From Daejeonella lutea (lineage in GTDB: Bacteria; Bacteroidota; Bacteroidia; Sphingobacteriales; Sphingobacteriaceae): DNA of 64,000 bases. Positions 32,707 through 40,587 of this stretch are shown piece after piece. Below the pieces are notes generated by a model that saw nothing but the letters and a program-made list of their open reading frames with translations, was not told the DNA's origin and searched no databases. Numbering within the stretch: the stretch's first letter is position 1; every line of letters starts with the position of its first letter. Made by a program: the position numbers and the translations under genes. Where the stretch lies: NCBI RefSeq assembly GCF_900168015.1, contig NZ_FUYR01000001.1, positions 1,672,943 through 1,736,942 of the forward strand. The letters run 5' to 3'.

Positions 32707-33897
32707 ATGAAGCGATTTATCACCTGCCTCTCATTCACCCTGCTGTATTCAGTCTCCTTAAGTGCTCAGGAAGTCTTCCTGATCGACCCCCAGGTTTTGC
32801 AGAAGAACAAAAAGGCCTACGAGAAAAAGGATCCTGCAATCGTGAAGAAAGTGGATCAGATCATTCGCCGTGCTGATGAAATGCTGAATGTTAAACCGCT
32901 TTCGGTAATGGATAAGAATTTTACTCCGTCGAGCGGAACGAAGCACGATTACATGAGCATGGGACCTTACTGGTGGCCGGATCCGGCAAAGCCTGACGGA
33001 CTGCCATACATCCGCAAGGACGGGCAAAGAAATCCTGAAATCAATAGAATAACCGACCGGGATTATTTGGGTCAGCTGGAAACACGCTGTAAGTATCTAT
33101 CCCTGGCTTATTACTTTACAGGACGACCCCAATACGCAGAGAAAGCCAATGAACTAATACGGGTATGGTTTCTGAACCCCGAAACCAAGATGAACCCCAA
33201 CCTTAATTTCGGCCAGGCTATACCCGGACTGAATGAAGGCAGAGGGATTGGTATTATCGAATCGAGGCTCTTAGCGTACCTGGTGGATTGGATAGACCTT
33301 CTTTCAGCAGATGTGTCCTTTGCCAAAAACAAACCAGGTTTGCAAGACTGGTTTGCTCAATACCTGAGCTGGTTGCTTGAAAGCAAGAATGGTGTGGATG
33401 AATCAAAGGCTGAAAATAATCATGGTACCTTCTACGAGTTACAGGTAGCCTCTTTTGCTGCGTTTACAAATAACAAAACCCAGATCGGCAAGACTTTTGA
33501 CAAGCTTAAAGACAGGATCAAACTGCAGATCCACGAAGACGGCAAGCAGCCTCTTGAACTAGAACGTACCAATGCCTATTCGTACAGCGCTATGAATCTC
33601 AGTGGCTGGTATAGCCTCGCGTTACTTGGCGAGAAGTTCAACTATGATCTGTGGAAACTTGGCGGTACACCACCAGCACTTCATAGAGCAATTGAATGGC
33701 TCATTCCATTTACAGTAGGCATTGAAAAACGAACCTACGAACAGATCAATCCTTTTAATAAGGAAGATGTTTACTCCTTGCTCAAAATAGCCCACCATAA
33801 ATACAAAGAAGAGAGTTTTAACAACCTTGCCAATTCCTATAAACCTTCTACTGCTACAGCAATCGACGATCTGCTTTACTCCTTGCCCGGAAAATGA
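32707..33897 (+). CDS. Alginate-lyase-superfamily polysaccharide lyase (PL38-like), copy 1
   Basis: 396 residues with a signal peptide (RFITCLSFTLLYSVSLSAQ). The alginate_lyase (PF05426-like) domain is marked by HDYMSMGPYWWPDPAKPDGL, FGQAIPGLNEGRGIGIIESR, the catalytic-region NNHGTFYELQVASF (about 237-250) and LERTNAYSYSAMNL. The (alpha/alpha) toroid enzymes of this group cleave glucuronan or alginate by beta-elimination; PL38 is my best guess. The exported protein is adjacent to a second copy (8 bases apart) and to GH88, which would hydrolyse the unsaturated uronic acid products. Confidence 0.85.
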   Translation: MKRFITCLSFTLLYSVSLSAQEVFLIDPQVLQKNKKAYEKKDPAIVKKVDQIIRRADEMLNVKPLSVMDKNFTPSSGTKHDYMSMGPYWWPDPAKPDGLPYIRKDGQRNPEINRITDRDYLGQLETRCKYLSLAYYFTGRPQYAEKANELIRVWFLNPETKMNPNLNFGQAIPGLNEGRGIGIIESRLLAYLVDWIDLLSADVSFAKNKPGLQDWFAQYLSWLLESKNGVDESKAENNHGTFYELQVASFAAFTNNKTQIGKTFDKLKDRIKLQIHEDGKQPLELERTNAYSYSAMNLSGWYSLALLGEKFNYDLWKLGGTPPALHRAIEWLIPFTVGIEKRTYEQINPFNKEDVYSLLKIAHHKYKEESFNNLANSYKPSTATAIDDLLYSLPGK

Positions 33898-33905
33898 ACC
33901 TCTGA

Positions 33906-35087
33906 ATGAAAATGAACAGAACTGTTTCTTTTACTTCGCTCATCGTATTGCTGCTGATTTCGGCTGGGTGTACTGTGGGTAAAAGAGATCGTTCGAGTTG
34001 GGTGCAGAATGCTGAAACTGTACTAAAAGACCAGGTGCTCAAGCAGGCCCAATGGGCGCTCGGGCAAAAGCCCCTTACGGTTACTGCTGCATTTTCCGCA
34101 CGCAGTGCCGGCGGGAAGCATGATTTCTATTCCGAAGGCGATTACTGGTGGCCAAATCCGGCTAATCCTTCGGGACCCTACATTCAGCGCGACGGCTTAA
34201 GCAACCCGGATAACTTTTCTGATCACCGACTGGCTATGATCCGTTTCGGGACCATCATCGGAAGCCTGGCCTCAGCCTACAAGATCACCGGTGATGAAAA
34301 GTATGCTCGTCACGCCGTGGTTCATCTGAAAGCCTGGTTCCTCGACACAGATACGCGAATGAATCCAAACCTGAATTACGCGCAGGCCATTAAAGGCGTA
34401 ACAACAGGCAGAGGGGTGGGTATTATCGATACCGTCCATTTGATGGAGGTGGCACAGGGTGCTCTCGTACTAAGATCTGCAATCGACAAAACTGTTTATT
34501 CCGCAATACAGCATTGGTTTTCCGAGTACATTGTTTGGCTTACCACCAGCAAGAATGGCCTGGATGAGAAGCAGGCAAAGAATAATCATGCCACCTGCTG
34601 GGTAATGCAGGTAGCCTCATTCGCTAAGTTCACAGCCAACGAGCAGGTTATGGCAGATTGCCGCGAACGGTATAAAACAGTGCTCCTGCCAAACCAGATG
34701 GCCGCCGATGGTAGTTTCCCGCTTGAACTCGCCAGGACAAAACCATACGGTTATTCAATATTCAATCTCGATGCGATGGCTGCTATCTGTCAGATACTAT
34801 CCGTAGATTCTGATAAGCTATGGACGTATGAGACGACGGACGGACGCTCCATTAAAAAAGGCATTGAATACCTGTACCCCTACCTGAAAAATAAGGCGGC
34901 CTGGCCCTTCAAACAGGATGTCATGTACTGGAATTCCTGGCCGGTCGCCCAGCCGGCCTTACTATTTGGTGCCAGGGCCTTTGCAAATGCAGACTGGTTT
35001 AATACCTGGAAAAATCTCGACCATAATCCCACAGAAGCTGAAGTGGTGCGCAATATGCCTATTAGAAATCCCCTGATCTGGTTTTAA
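33906..35087 (+). CDS. Alginate-lyase-superfamily polysaccharide lyase (PL38-like), copy 2
   Basis: 393 residues, probably a lipoprotein (SLIVLLLISAGC, Cys at about 22). It repeats the order seen in copy 1: HDFYSEGDYWWPNPANPSGP, YAQAIKGVTTGRGVGIIDTV, NNHATCWVMQVASF and LARTKPYGYSIFNL. The two copies are clearly paralogous but diverged. In the NNH segment, copy 1 has G-T-F-Y and copy 2 has A-T-C-W, so substrate-subsite or catalytic fine structure may differ, although the ELxRTxxYxYS motif with its Tyr is conserved in both. The gene starts 8 bases after copy 1. Confidence 0.85.
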   Translation: MKMNRTVSFTSLIVLLLISAGCTVGKRDRSSWVQNAETVLKDQVLKQAQWALGQKPLTVTAAFSARSAGGKHDFYSEGDYWWPNPANPSGPYIQRDGLSNPDNFSDHRLAMIRFGTIIGSLASAYKITGDEKYARHAVVHLKAWFLDTDTRMNPNLNYAQAIKGVTTGRGVGIIDTVHLMEVAQGALVLRSAIDKTVYSAIQHWFSEYIVWLTTSKNGLDEKQAKNNHATCWVMQVASFAKFTANEQVMADCRERYKTVLLPNQMAADGSFPLELARTKPYGYSIFNLDAMAAICQILSVDSDKLWTYETTDGRSIKKGIEYLYPYLKNKAAWPFKQDVMYWNSWPVAQPALLFGARAFANADWFNTWKNLDHNPTEAEVVRNMPIRNPLIWF

Positions 35088-35095
35088 AAATTACT

Positions 35096-36292
35096 ATGAG
35101 AAGATATCCTAAAGTTCTGATCCTTTTATTTGCCGCGGCATTCCTTTCGTCTGCCTGCTCTAAAAAACTAATCGTTTCTAAAGTTCTTGCCCATGCCGAA
35201 TCGCAAACGAAGATTTTGCTTGAGGAGACAAAGCGCACCCAGGCAGCCCAGAAGAACACTGCCCTTTTTTCGCCAAGGACGGTTGAAAACAATGAGTTGA
35301 AATTGGTTGCCTCTACCGACTGGACCAGCGGCTTTTTTGCCGGAAACTTATGGTACCTGTATGAGCTTACCGGAAAACCCGAGTGGCGTGATCATGCCAT
35401 TGAATATACCAAGCCCGTTGAGCGGGAAAAAATGAATGGCGTTACACACGACATGGGATTTAAGATCTATAACAGCTTTGGCCACCAATACCGTCTAACC
35501 AAAGATGAACATGCGAAAGAAGTGATCATACAAGGTGCAAAAACACTGTCTACCCGGTTTAATCCAAAAGTAGGTGCTATACGCTCATGGGATCACCACG
35601 ACTACCTGTGGAAATACCCGGTAATAATCGATAACATGCTTAACCTAGAATTATTATTTGAAGCCACCAGGCTCACAGGAGACTCGAGTTTTTACAAGAT
35701 TGCTGTATCTCACGCAAATACCACCATGAAGAACCATTACCGGGATAACAACAGTACCTGGCATGTGGTAGACTACAACACTGAAACCGGGGAAGTGGTA
35801 AAGAAGCAAACTCACCAGGGGTATAGTCACACGTCTTCCTGGGCGCGCGGCCAGGCATGGGGCCTTTACGGCTACACGATGTGCTATCGCGAAACAAAGA
35901 ATCCCATTTACCTCCGTCAGGCGGAAAAGATAGCAAGTTTTATATTCTCCCACCCATCCATGCCTGAAGACCTGGTGCCCATCTGGGATTATGATGCTGC
36001 GGTATTGCCAGGCGAGCCCCGAGACGTTTCGGCAGCAACGGTAACAGCTGCCGCACTATACGAGCTGAGTACCTACAGTGACGATAACCGAGGCGATTAT
36101 CTGGCGAAAGCTGATAAGATCATGAACAGTGTAACAACTAAATACTCTTCAAAGCCTGGAACAAATTATGGATTTATCCTCAATCATAGTACGGGTAATA
36201 AACCCGCTAAAAGCGAAATAGATGTACCAATTAACTATGCAGACTACTACTACCTGGAGGCACTGATCCGAAAACAGAAGGTCAAGTATTAG
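35096..36292 (+). CDS. Unsaturated glucuronyl hydrolase, GH88
   Basis: 398 residues with a lipoprotein-type signal (LFAAAFLSSAC). GH88 hallmarks: DWTSGFFAGNLWYLYELTG, the first Asp in THDMGFKIYNSFG (about residue 118), the second catalytic Asp in IDNMLNLELLFEA (about 178), and GYSHTSSWARGQAWGLYGY. It hydrolyses the 4,5-unsaturated uronic acid end left by lyases, through hydration of the double bond. The 8-base gap after the second lyase gene points to a single operon and to periplasmic processing of uronate oligosaccharides. Confidence 0.92.
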   Translation: MRRYPKVLILLFAAAFLSSACSKKLIVSKVLAHAESQTKILLEETKRTQAAQKNTALFSPRTVENNELKLVASTDWTSGFFAGNLWYLYELTGKPEWRDHAIEYTKPVEREKMNGVTHDMGFKIYNSFGHQYRLTKDEHAKEVIIQGAKTLSTRFNPKVGAIRSWDHHDYLWKYPVIIDNMLNLELLFEATRLTGDSSFYKIAVSHANTTMKNHYRDNNSTWHVVDYNTETGEVVKKQTHQGYSHTSSWARGQAWGLYGYTMCYRETKNPIYLRQAEKIASFIFSHPSMPEDLVPIWDYDAAVLPGEPRDVSAATVTAAALYELSTYSDDNRGDYLAKADKIMNSVTTKYSSKPGTNYGFILNHSTGNKPAKSEIDVPINYADYYYLEALIRKQKVKY

Positions 36293-36299
36293 CGTTGTT

Positions 36300-36797
36300 C
36301 TATTGCCCGACCTTCTCTCCAGTACCAATTGGTTCGGTACTTTCACATTCCCCAGCCTCAAAAACAAACCGCGCAGCTCCGTAATCGATCGGGACTTTGT
36401 CATCGAAATGCGCTGTCCCCATAACCATCATGAATTGCCCCACTCCCATTGTCAGCTTGTTATCTCGTTTAAGAAATGCGAGGGGATTACGAAACGGCTC
36501 TTTTCCTTTATTAATTTTGAAATCAAAATAACCTTTCAATGTATCACCATACATTTTTCCATTGAATTTGCCGTGAAAGATTTCCATTTTAGTCGCATAG
36601 TTCACTTTAAGCGTACCTGTAATTTCCGTTCTGGCAGTATCAATTGAAAGCCAGGCGGTATCGTTACCAGATATGGATTTGTAACATGCCATCTTTTTTT
36701 CGACTACTGGTTTTTTGGAAGTCTGGTCACGGTTACACCCAAATATTGCAAGGCTTAAGGGAATCAGAAAACCGATCAGGATTTTTTTCTTGGTCAT
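36300..36797 (-). CDS. Hypothetical lipoprotein
   Basis: 165 residues. The N-terminal signal ends at a Cys (IPLSLAIFGC, Cys21), so it is likely a lipoprotein. The mature protein is small and beta-rich (GTLKVNYATKMEIFHGKF, MYGDTLKGYFDFKINKG) with no named family that I recognise. Similar small lipoproteins occur throughout Sphingobacteriaceae. It converges with the GH88 gene, 7 bases apart, and does not seem part of the uronate operon. Confidence 0.7.
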   Translation of the reverse strand: MTKKKILIGFLIPLSLAIFGCNRDQTSKKPVVEKKMACYKSISGNDTAWLSIDTARTEITGTLKVNYATKMEIFHGKFNGKMYGDTLKGYFDFKINKGKEPFRNPLAFLKRDNKLTMGVGQFMMVMGTAHFDDKVPIDYGAARFVFEAGECESTEPIGTGEKVGQ

Positions 36798-36859
36798 ATG
36801 TCATGGTTTAGATTATAAACAAGATGTTCGTGCAGACTGTTTTCCATAAAGGTGAACAA

Positions 36860-36894
36860 TAAAAAGGCCGCTTAATTCAATATAAGCAGCCCTT
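36860..36894 (-). terminator. Rho-independent terminator of the SIS-MFS-ROK-GH9 operon
   Basis: Read on the minus strand, a GC-containing hairpin (AAGGGCTGCTTA pairing with TTAAGCGGCCTT around a short A/T loop, one bulge) is followed by TTTTTATT. It lies about 40 bases beyond the SIS gene stop, the expected place for the end of that operon. Confidence 0.65.
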
Positions 36895-36932
36895 CGAGCA
36901 AAACATGAGTTCAAGAATATCTGAAAGATACC

Positions 36933-37694
36933 CTACACGCCTGCAATCCTCCTTTTGTACTCTGCGAGGCAATCCTCCAACCTTTCCTTCGCAGTGTCAT
37001 CTCCGGGAACATTGTGTGAGGGATGGATGAAGAGCTTAACTCCCCGGTCAGCAAGTATTTCTGCAACGGTTGTTACAGTCATCCAAACACAGGTTATAAA
37101 TGCCATAGTCGAAACAGGTCCAACTTTGTCCTGATGATTTTTCAGATCAACAGATGCATCCGCGATAGGAGCACATGAATCAACAACGTGGTCAGCAATA
37201 TCAAAAATTGTTTTCCCACTTGAATGGCGTGTTTTCTTACCAACTGCTTCGGCGGCTGATCCGAACACAATAACCTTCATGCCTTTTTTCTTTGCTTCCA
37301 GCGCGACGTCGATATTTACATTATTTATTCCAGTGTGTGAAAAAAGCCACATGGTATCACGTGTGTCAAAGGTATATCCTTTCATGATCTCGACACCGTA
37401 TCCTTCAACCCGCTCAAGAAATACGAATTGATGCACGCCCATCTCACCTGTAATTCTGGTAAAAAAAGTTAATGGGAGCTCAACCATTGGGTGAAAACCT
37501 ACGAAGCCCCCTATTCTTGGATACATTTCCTCAATCGGGATAGTAGCGTGGCCGCATCCGAAGGTATGAACCCACCTTCCTGCCTCAATTGAATCCGCCA
37601 TTATTTCGGCCGCAATCCGAATATTGTCCATCTGCGTTTCTTCGATCCGGGTCATTACGTCCCTTGCATTTTTTAGCCATTGTTGTGCTAGCAT
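36933..37694 (-). CDS. SIS domain phosphosugar-binding protein (UPF0309-like)
   Basis: 253 residues of a sugar-isomerase (SIS) fold: WVHTFGCGHATIPIEEMYPR near residue 41-60, then TMWLFSHTGINNVNIDVALE and GMKVIVFGSAAE. The shape and length match UPF0309-type proteins, which are predicted to bind or isomerise phosphorylated sugars. It is the last gene of the leftward operon with an MFS carrier, ROK kinase and the GH9-deacetylase unit, so an amino-sugar phosphate or anhydro-sugar phosphate substrate is plausible. Catalytic activity cannot be assigned from sequence. Confidence 0.85.
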   Translation of the reverse strand: MLAQQWLKNARDVMTRIEETQMDNIRIAAEIMADSIEAGRWVHTFGCGHATIPIEEMYPRIGGFVGFHPMVELPLTFFTRITGEMGVHQFVFLERVEGYGVEIMKGYTFDTRDTMWLFSHTGINNVNIDVALEAKKKGMKVIVFGSAAEAVGKKTRHSSGKTIFDIADHVVDSCAPIADASVDLKNHQDKVGPVSTMAFITCVWMTVTTVAEILADRGVKLFIHPSHNVPGDDTAKERLEDCLAEYKRRIAGV

Positions 37695-37715
37695 AACTGT
37701 ATATATTATTTATGA

Positions 37716-38876
37716 TTATTTATTTGTCGTGATCTTTGTTTCCCTAAGTATGAATATTGTTAATAATAACATGGCTGCATTAAGCACATAAGTCACAAGT
37801 GTCAAATTCGATATGCCGTAAAATTGAGCGATAAGACCCATTGAATAAGTAATCAGAATATTTCCTGTAAGGGCAATCACGAGTACAAAACTGAAGGCGG
37901 TTGCTGAAAGATCCGTATATCTTTCGCCTACAAAGCCTAGCATTACTGGAAATCCTGAAGCAAGACCGGCACCTGTGAGGATCAAGCCCGTGACCGAAAC
38001 CGGAAATGAATAATTCAATCGCAGAAGTGTAGCTCCAACTAAAAGCAATGCTAATGATGCATACATCACCACCTCGGGTTTTACGCTTCGAAAAACACTT
38101 CCGACCACAAGCCGAGTAAGCGCCATACCCACTACATATAACGATAATGAATATAGAGCGGCACTCCTCGAAACATCAAGCTGCTCGATAAGGAAAGTTG
38201 TAGTCCAATTATTAATGATCGCCTCGTAACTACTTTGGCAAAACAGGAAAAATGCGATCAAAAGAATAAAATTGTCTCTAAAAAGTTTAACTCCCTGCAA
38301 CACTGGAATTCCTTGCTTTTGTTTAGGAGGGGGAAATTTGATTATTATAAAAAATACCGCAGCGAAGAGCGCTAGAAAACCTACAGAGGAAAGAATTACG
38401 CTAAATGAGTATCGCTCATTGAATGCGCCAAGAATAAATGGCATACCAAGAGCGCCTATTGCAAAAGAAACACCAAGCAGACTTAAATTGGCTGCCTTAT
38501 TCTTCATGCTTATATCAGCGACTACCCCATTAGTTGCGCCATTAATAGCTCCGCCGGCTATTCCGAACAGAAAAATAGATATTTTCAATAGGTCAATGTT
38601 GCTTGCATAAGCAATTCCCTGAAACCCACCAAACATGCAAAGACAGGAGATTACCAGGAACAACTTATAACCATATTTGTCGCACAACGGCCCGAAGATT
38701 AAGGACCCGGTAAGAATACCAAAGGGCATGATTGAGAACAACGTTCCAGCTGTCAGTTCATCTAGGCTAAATTTATCATGGAGCCCGGTCGCTACTGAAC
38801 CAAGTGTAATCAGACCAATCCCGAAAAGAAGAAGTCCAAGGCAGGCAGCAAAAAAAACTAGTCTGGCTTTATACAT
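37716..38876 (-). CDS. MFS transporter (sugar importer candidate)
   Basis: 386 residues with twelve hydrophobic helices. Typical MFS segments: GSLIFGPLCDKYGYKLFLVI in loop 2-3, FGIAGGAINGATNGVVADIS in helix 4-5 and GAGLASGFPVMLGFVGERY in the second half. Specificity is not evident, but its place between a ROK sugar kinase (5 bases upstream) and a SIS protein (21 bases downstream) supports uptake of the monosaccharide or disaccharide released by the GH9-deacetylase unit. This function is inferred from context. Confidence 0.85.
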   Translation of the reverse strand: MYKARLVFFAACLGLLLFGIGLITLGSVATGLHDKFSLDELTAGTLFSIMPFGILTGSLIFGPLCDKYGYKLFLVISCLCMFGGFQGIAYASNIDLLKISIFLFGIAGGAINGATNGVVADISMKNKAANLSLLGVSFAIGALGMPFILGAFNERYSFSVILSSVGFLALFAAVFFIIIKFPPPKQKQGIPVLQGVKLFRDNFILLIAFFLFCQSSYEAIINNWTTTFLIEQLDVSRSAALYSLSLYVVGMALTRLVVGSVFRSVKPEVVMYASLALLLVGATLLRLNYSFPVSVTGLILTGAGLASGFPVMLGFVGERYTDLSATAFSFVLVIALTGNILITYSMGLIAQFYGISNLTLVTYVLNAAMLLLTIFILRETKITTNK

Positions 38877-38881
38877 GATAT

Positions 38882-39832
38882 CTATAGCTTGTTTAGATGT
38901 TGCAAAGCCAAAAATCCAGCACCGTAAACCCCTGCATCACCTCCTAGACCTGACTTCTCAATGCTAACCTGAGTTACGGATATAGGCTGACCCCATTTAT
39001 CAGCTTCAGATTTTATTTCTGAAATCAATTGTAGTCCAGGACCAAATACTCCCCCGCCCAAAATGATCTTTTCCGGATTAAATAAACTTATCAGATTAGC
39101 AACTGCCATTCCCCAAAATTCAATACATTGCCTTATCACTTCTCTTCCAATACCATCACCGTTTTCATATGCAGAAAACACATCTGCAGCACATAACTTA
39201 TCCAGGTCTATATTGCTGAAAAATCCTGTATACTCAGTTGTCTCTTTAATCAAATTCCTGCATACTTTTGCAATTCCTTCACCGGACGCATGATATTCAA
39301 AACATCCGCATGATGTATATACTTCCTTGAAAGGACGGTCAAGTGCCATCCATCCGATTGCCCCAGCGACATCATGCGCACCTCGCAGTATTGCTCCATT
39401 TATGAGAATACCGGCGCCTATCCCTGTACCAACTGAAAGGTAAATTGCATCGCTGCAACCCTGCGCATTTCCTTTCCAATGTTCTCCCAGGATATAACAA
39501 GCACGATCACTGTCGATACTGACTGGCAAACCCCGACAAACAGTTTTTAAATCATCGAGCAGCGGATAATCATCCCACCCAATGATGTTAGGTGCCCACA
39601 CTGTTCCCGTTTTGCTCCGGCTGATCCCTGGGACACATGCTCCAACAGAACGAATTTCATTCCCTCCAGAAGCACTTAAAAACTCAGCAACAAAATCCAT
39701 GATCAGTTGTCCCACCTCCACCCCACCCTTGTTTCCAATAGTTACAGATTTCCTGCTAATCATCGCCCCCTCTTCAGTAAAAAGTGCAGCAGCTACTTTA
39801 GTTCCGCCTATATCTATTCCGAGTACTGACAT
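38882..39832 (-). CDS. ROK family sugar kinase
   Basis: 316 residues. The ATP-binding phosphate-1 motif GIDIGGTKVAAALF lies at the N-terminus; GTGIGAGILINGAILRGAHD and AGAIGWM follow, and a short Cys-rich element (TSCGCFEYHASGEG) corresponds to the zinc motif of ROK proteins with one Cys apparently missing. No N-terminal DNA-binding domain, so it is a kinase, not a repressor. It likely phosphorylates a hexose or amino sugar. It lies between the deacetylase-frame end (35 bases) and the MFS gene (5 bases) in the leftward operon. Confidence 0.9.
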   Translation of the reverse strand: MSVLGIDIGGTKVAAALFTEEGAMISRKSVTIGNKGGVEVGQLIMDFVAEFLSASGGNEIRSVGACVPGISRSKTGTVWAPNIIGWDDYPLLDDLKTVCRGLPVSIDSDRACYILGEHWKGNAQGCSDAIYLSVGTGIGAGILINGAILRGAHDVAGAIGWMALDRPFKEVYTSCGCFEYHASGEGIAKVCRNLIKETTEYTGFFSNIDLDKLCAADVFSAYENGDGIGREVIRQCIEFWGMAVANLISLFNPEKIILGGGVFGPGLQLISEIKSEADKWGQPISVTQVSIEKSGLGGDAGVYGAGFLALQHLNKL

Positions 39833-39867
39833 GCTTAGTATTTAATAATTCGATTATTAACTGTGTC

Positions 39868-40587
39868 TTATTTTTTCTCCAGAAAAAGGGTTTTTAAGGG
39901 TACGAACCTATATCCCTTGAGTTTCAATTCCTTAATTAGTCCGTCGAGCAAGTTGTAAAATTTATCAGTTCTACGTGGATCTGTTCCGATGTGCACGAGG
40001 AGGATAAATCCATTTAAACCATTTGGATCAGCCTTTTCCTTGTCAAGCACCGACTGGTAAATTTCATCACTCGGCCGATAAGAAGCCCCCATTTCCGGAT
40101 ATGTATAATCAGCAATAGATCGGGTTCCGGGTGAAAAATTGATGAGTTTAAATCCCAGATTATCAGTCCACACTTTTATTGTCTTATTGTACCATTCATA
40201 GGGCGGCAAGAAATAGGGTGCATCCGATTTGCTTATACCAAACCTTGCCATTCTTTCATAGTTTTTACGAAGATCGTTTTCAAACTCGTCTCTGCTAATT
40301 AGAAGACTATCCCTTTTTACCCAATCAGCATACAATAGATGTTTATCGGAATGTGCGCCTAAATAATGGCCTTCTTTTTTTAGACTTTTAATGAGTTTAC
40401 TAAAGTTACTGTTCGCATAAAAGTTGCCAGTAAGGAAAAACGAAGCGGGAGTATGATTTTCTTTTAACGCTTTACGAATAACCTCACCACCGTCTGCAAA
40501 CTCATCGCCAGTGAAAACGATTGATATATTCTTTCTTGAAACATCGCCTCGTATTAATGCTCCATGCGAGTCGGCTATTGCTTTTTT
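39868..40587 (-). CDS. Polysaccharide deacetylase (NodB-like) domain in the -1 frame of GH9
   Basis: About 240 codons without a stop, beginning inside the end of the GH9 gene. Conserved NodB features in order: a metal/catalytic Asp region VFTGDEFADGGEV, ASFFLTGNFYAN, the metal motif HSDKH (HYLGAHSDKHLLYADW), LPPYEWYN, NFSPGTRSIADYTYPEM and GFILLVHIGTDPRRTDKF. No ATG, GTG or TTG precedes the HSDKH motif; the first is a TTG at 40335, after that motif, which would remove the active site. Therefore the domain is expressed only as an extension of GH9, or is broken. A one-base slip on A6 at 40582-40587 joins the frames. Confidence 0.8.
   Translation of the reverse strand, partial: KKAIADSHGALIRGDVSRKNISIVFTGDEFADGGEVIRKALKENHTPASFFLTGNFYANSNFSKLIKSLKKEGHYLGAHSDKHLLYADWVKRDSLLISRDEFENDLRKNYERMARFGISKSDAPYFLPPYEWYNKTIKVWTDNLGFKLINFSPGTRSIADYTYPEMGASYRPSDEIYQSVLDKEKADPNGLNGFILLVHIGTDPRRTDKFYNLLDGLIKELKLKGYRFVPLKTLFLEKK

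Noticed and set aside
40335-40337. TTG at 40335 as the start of an independent deacetylase gene
   Set aside because: It lies downstream of the HSDKH metal motif, so the product would have no complete active site. Conserved NodB sequence continues upstream of it without a stop.
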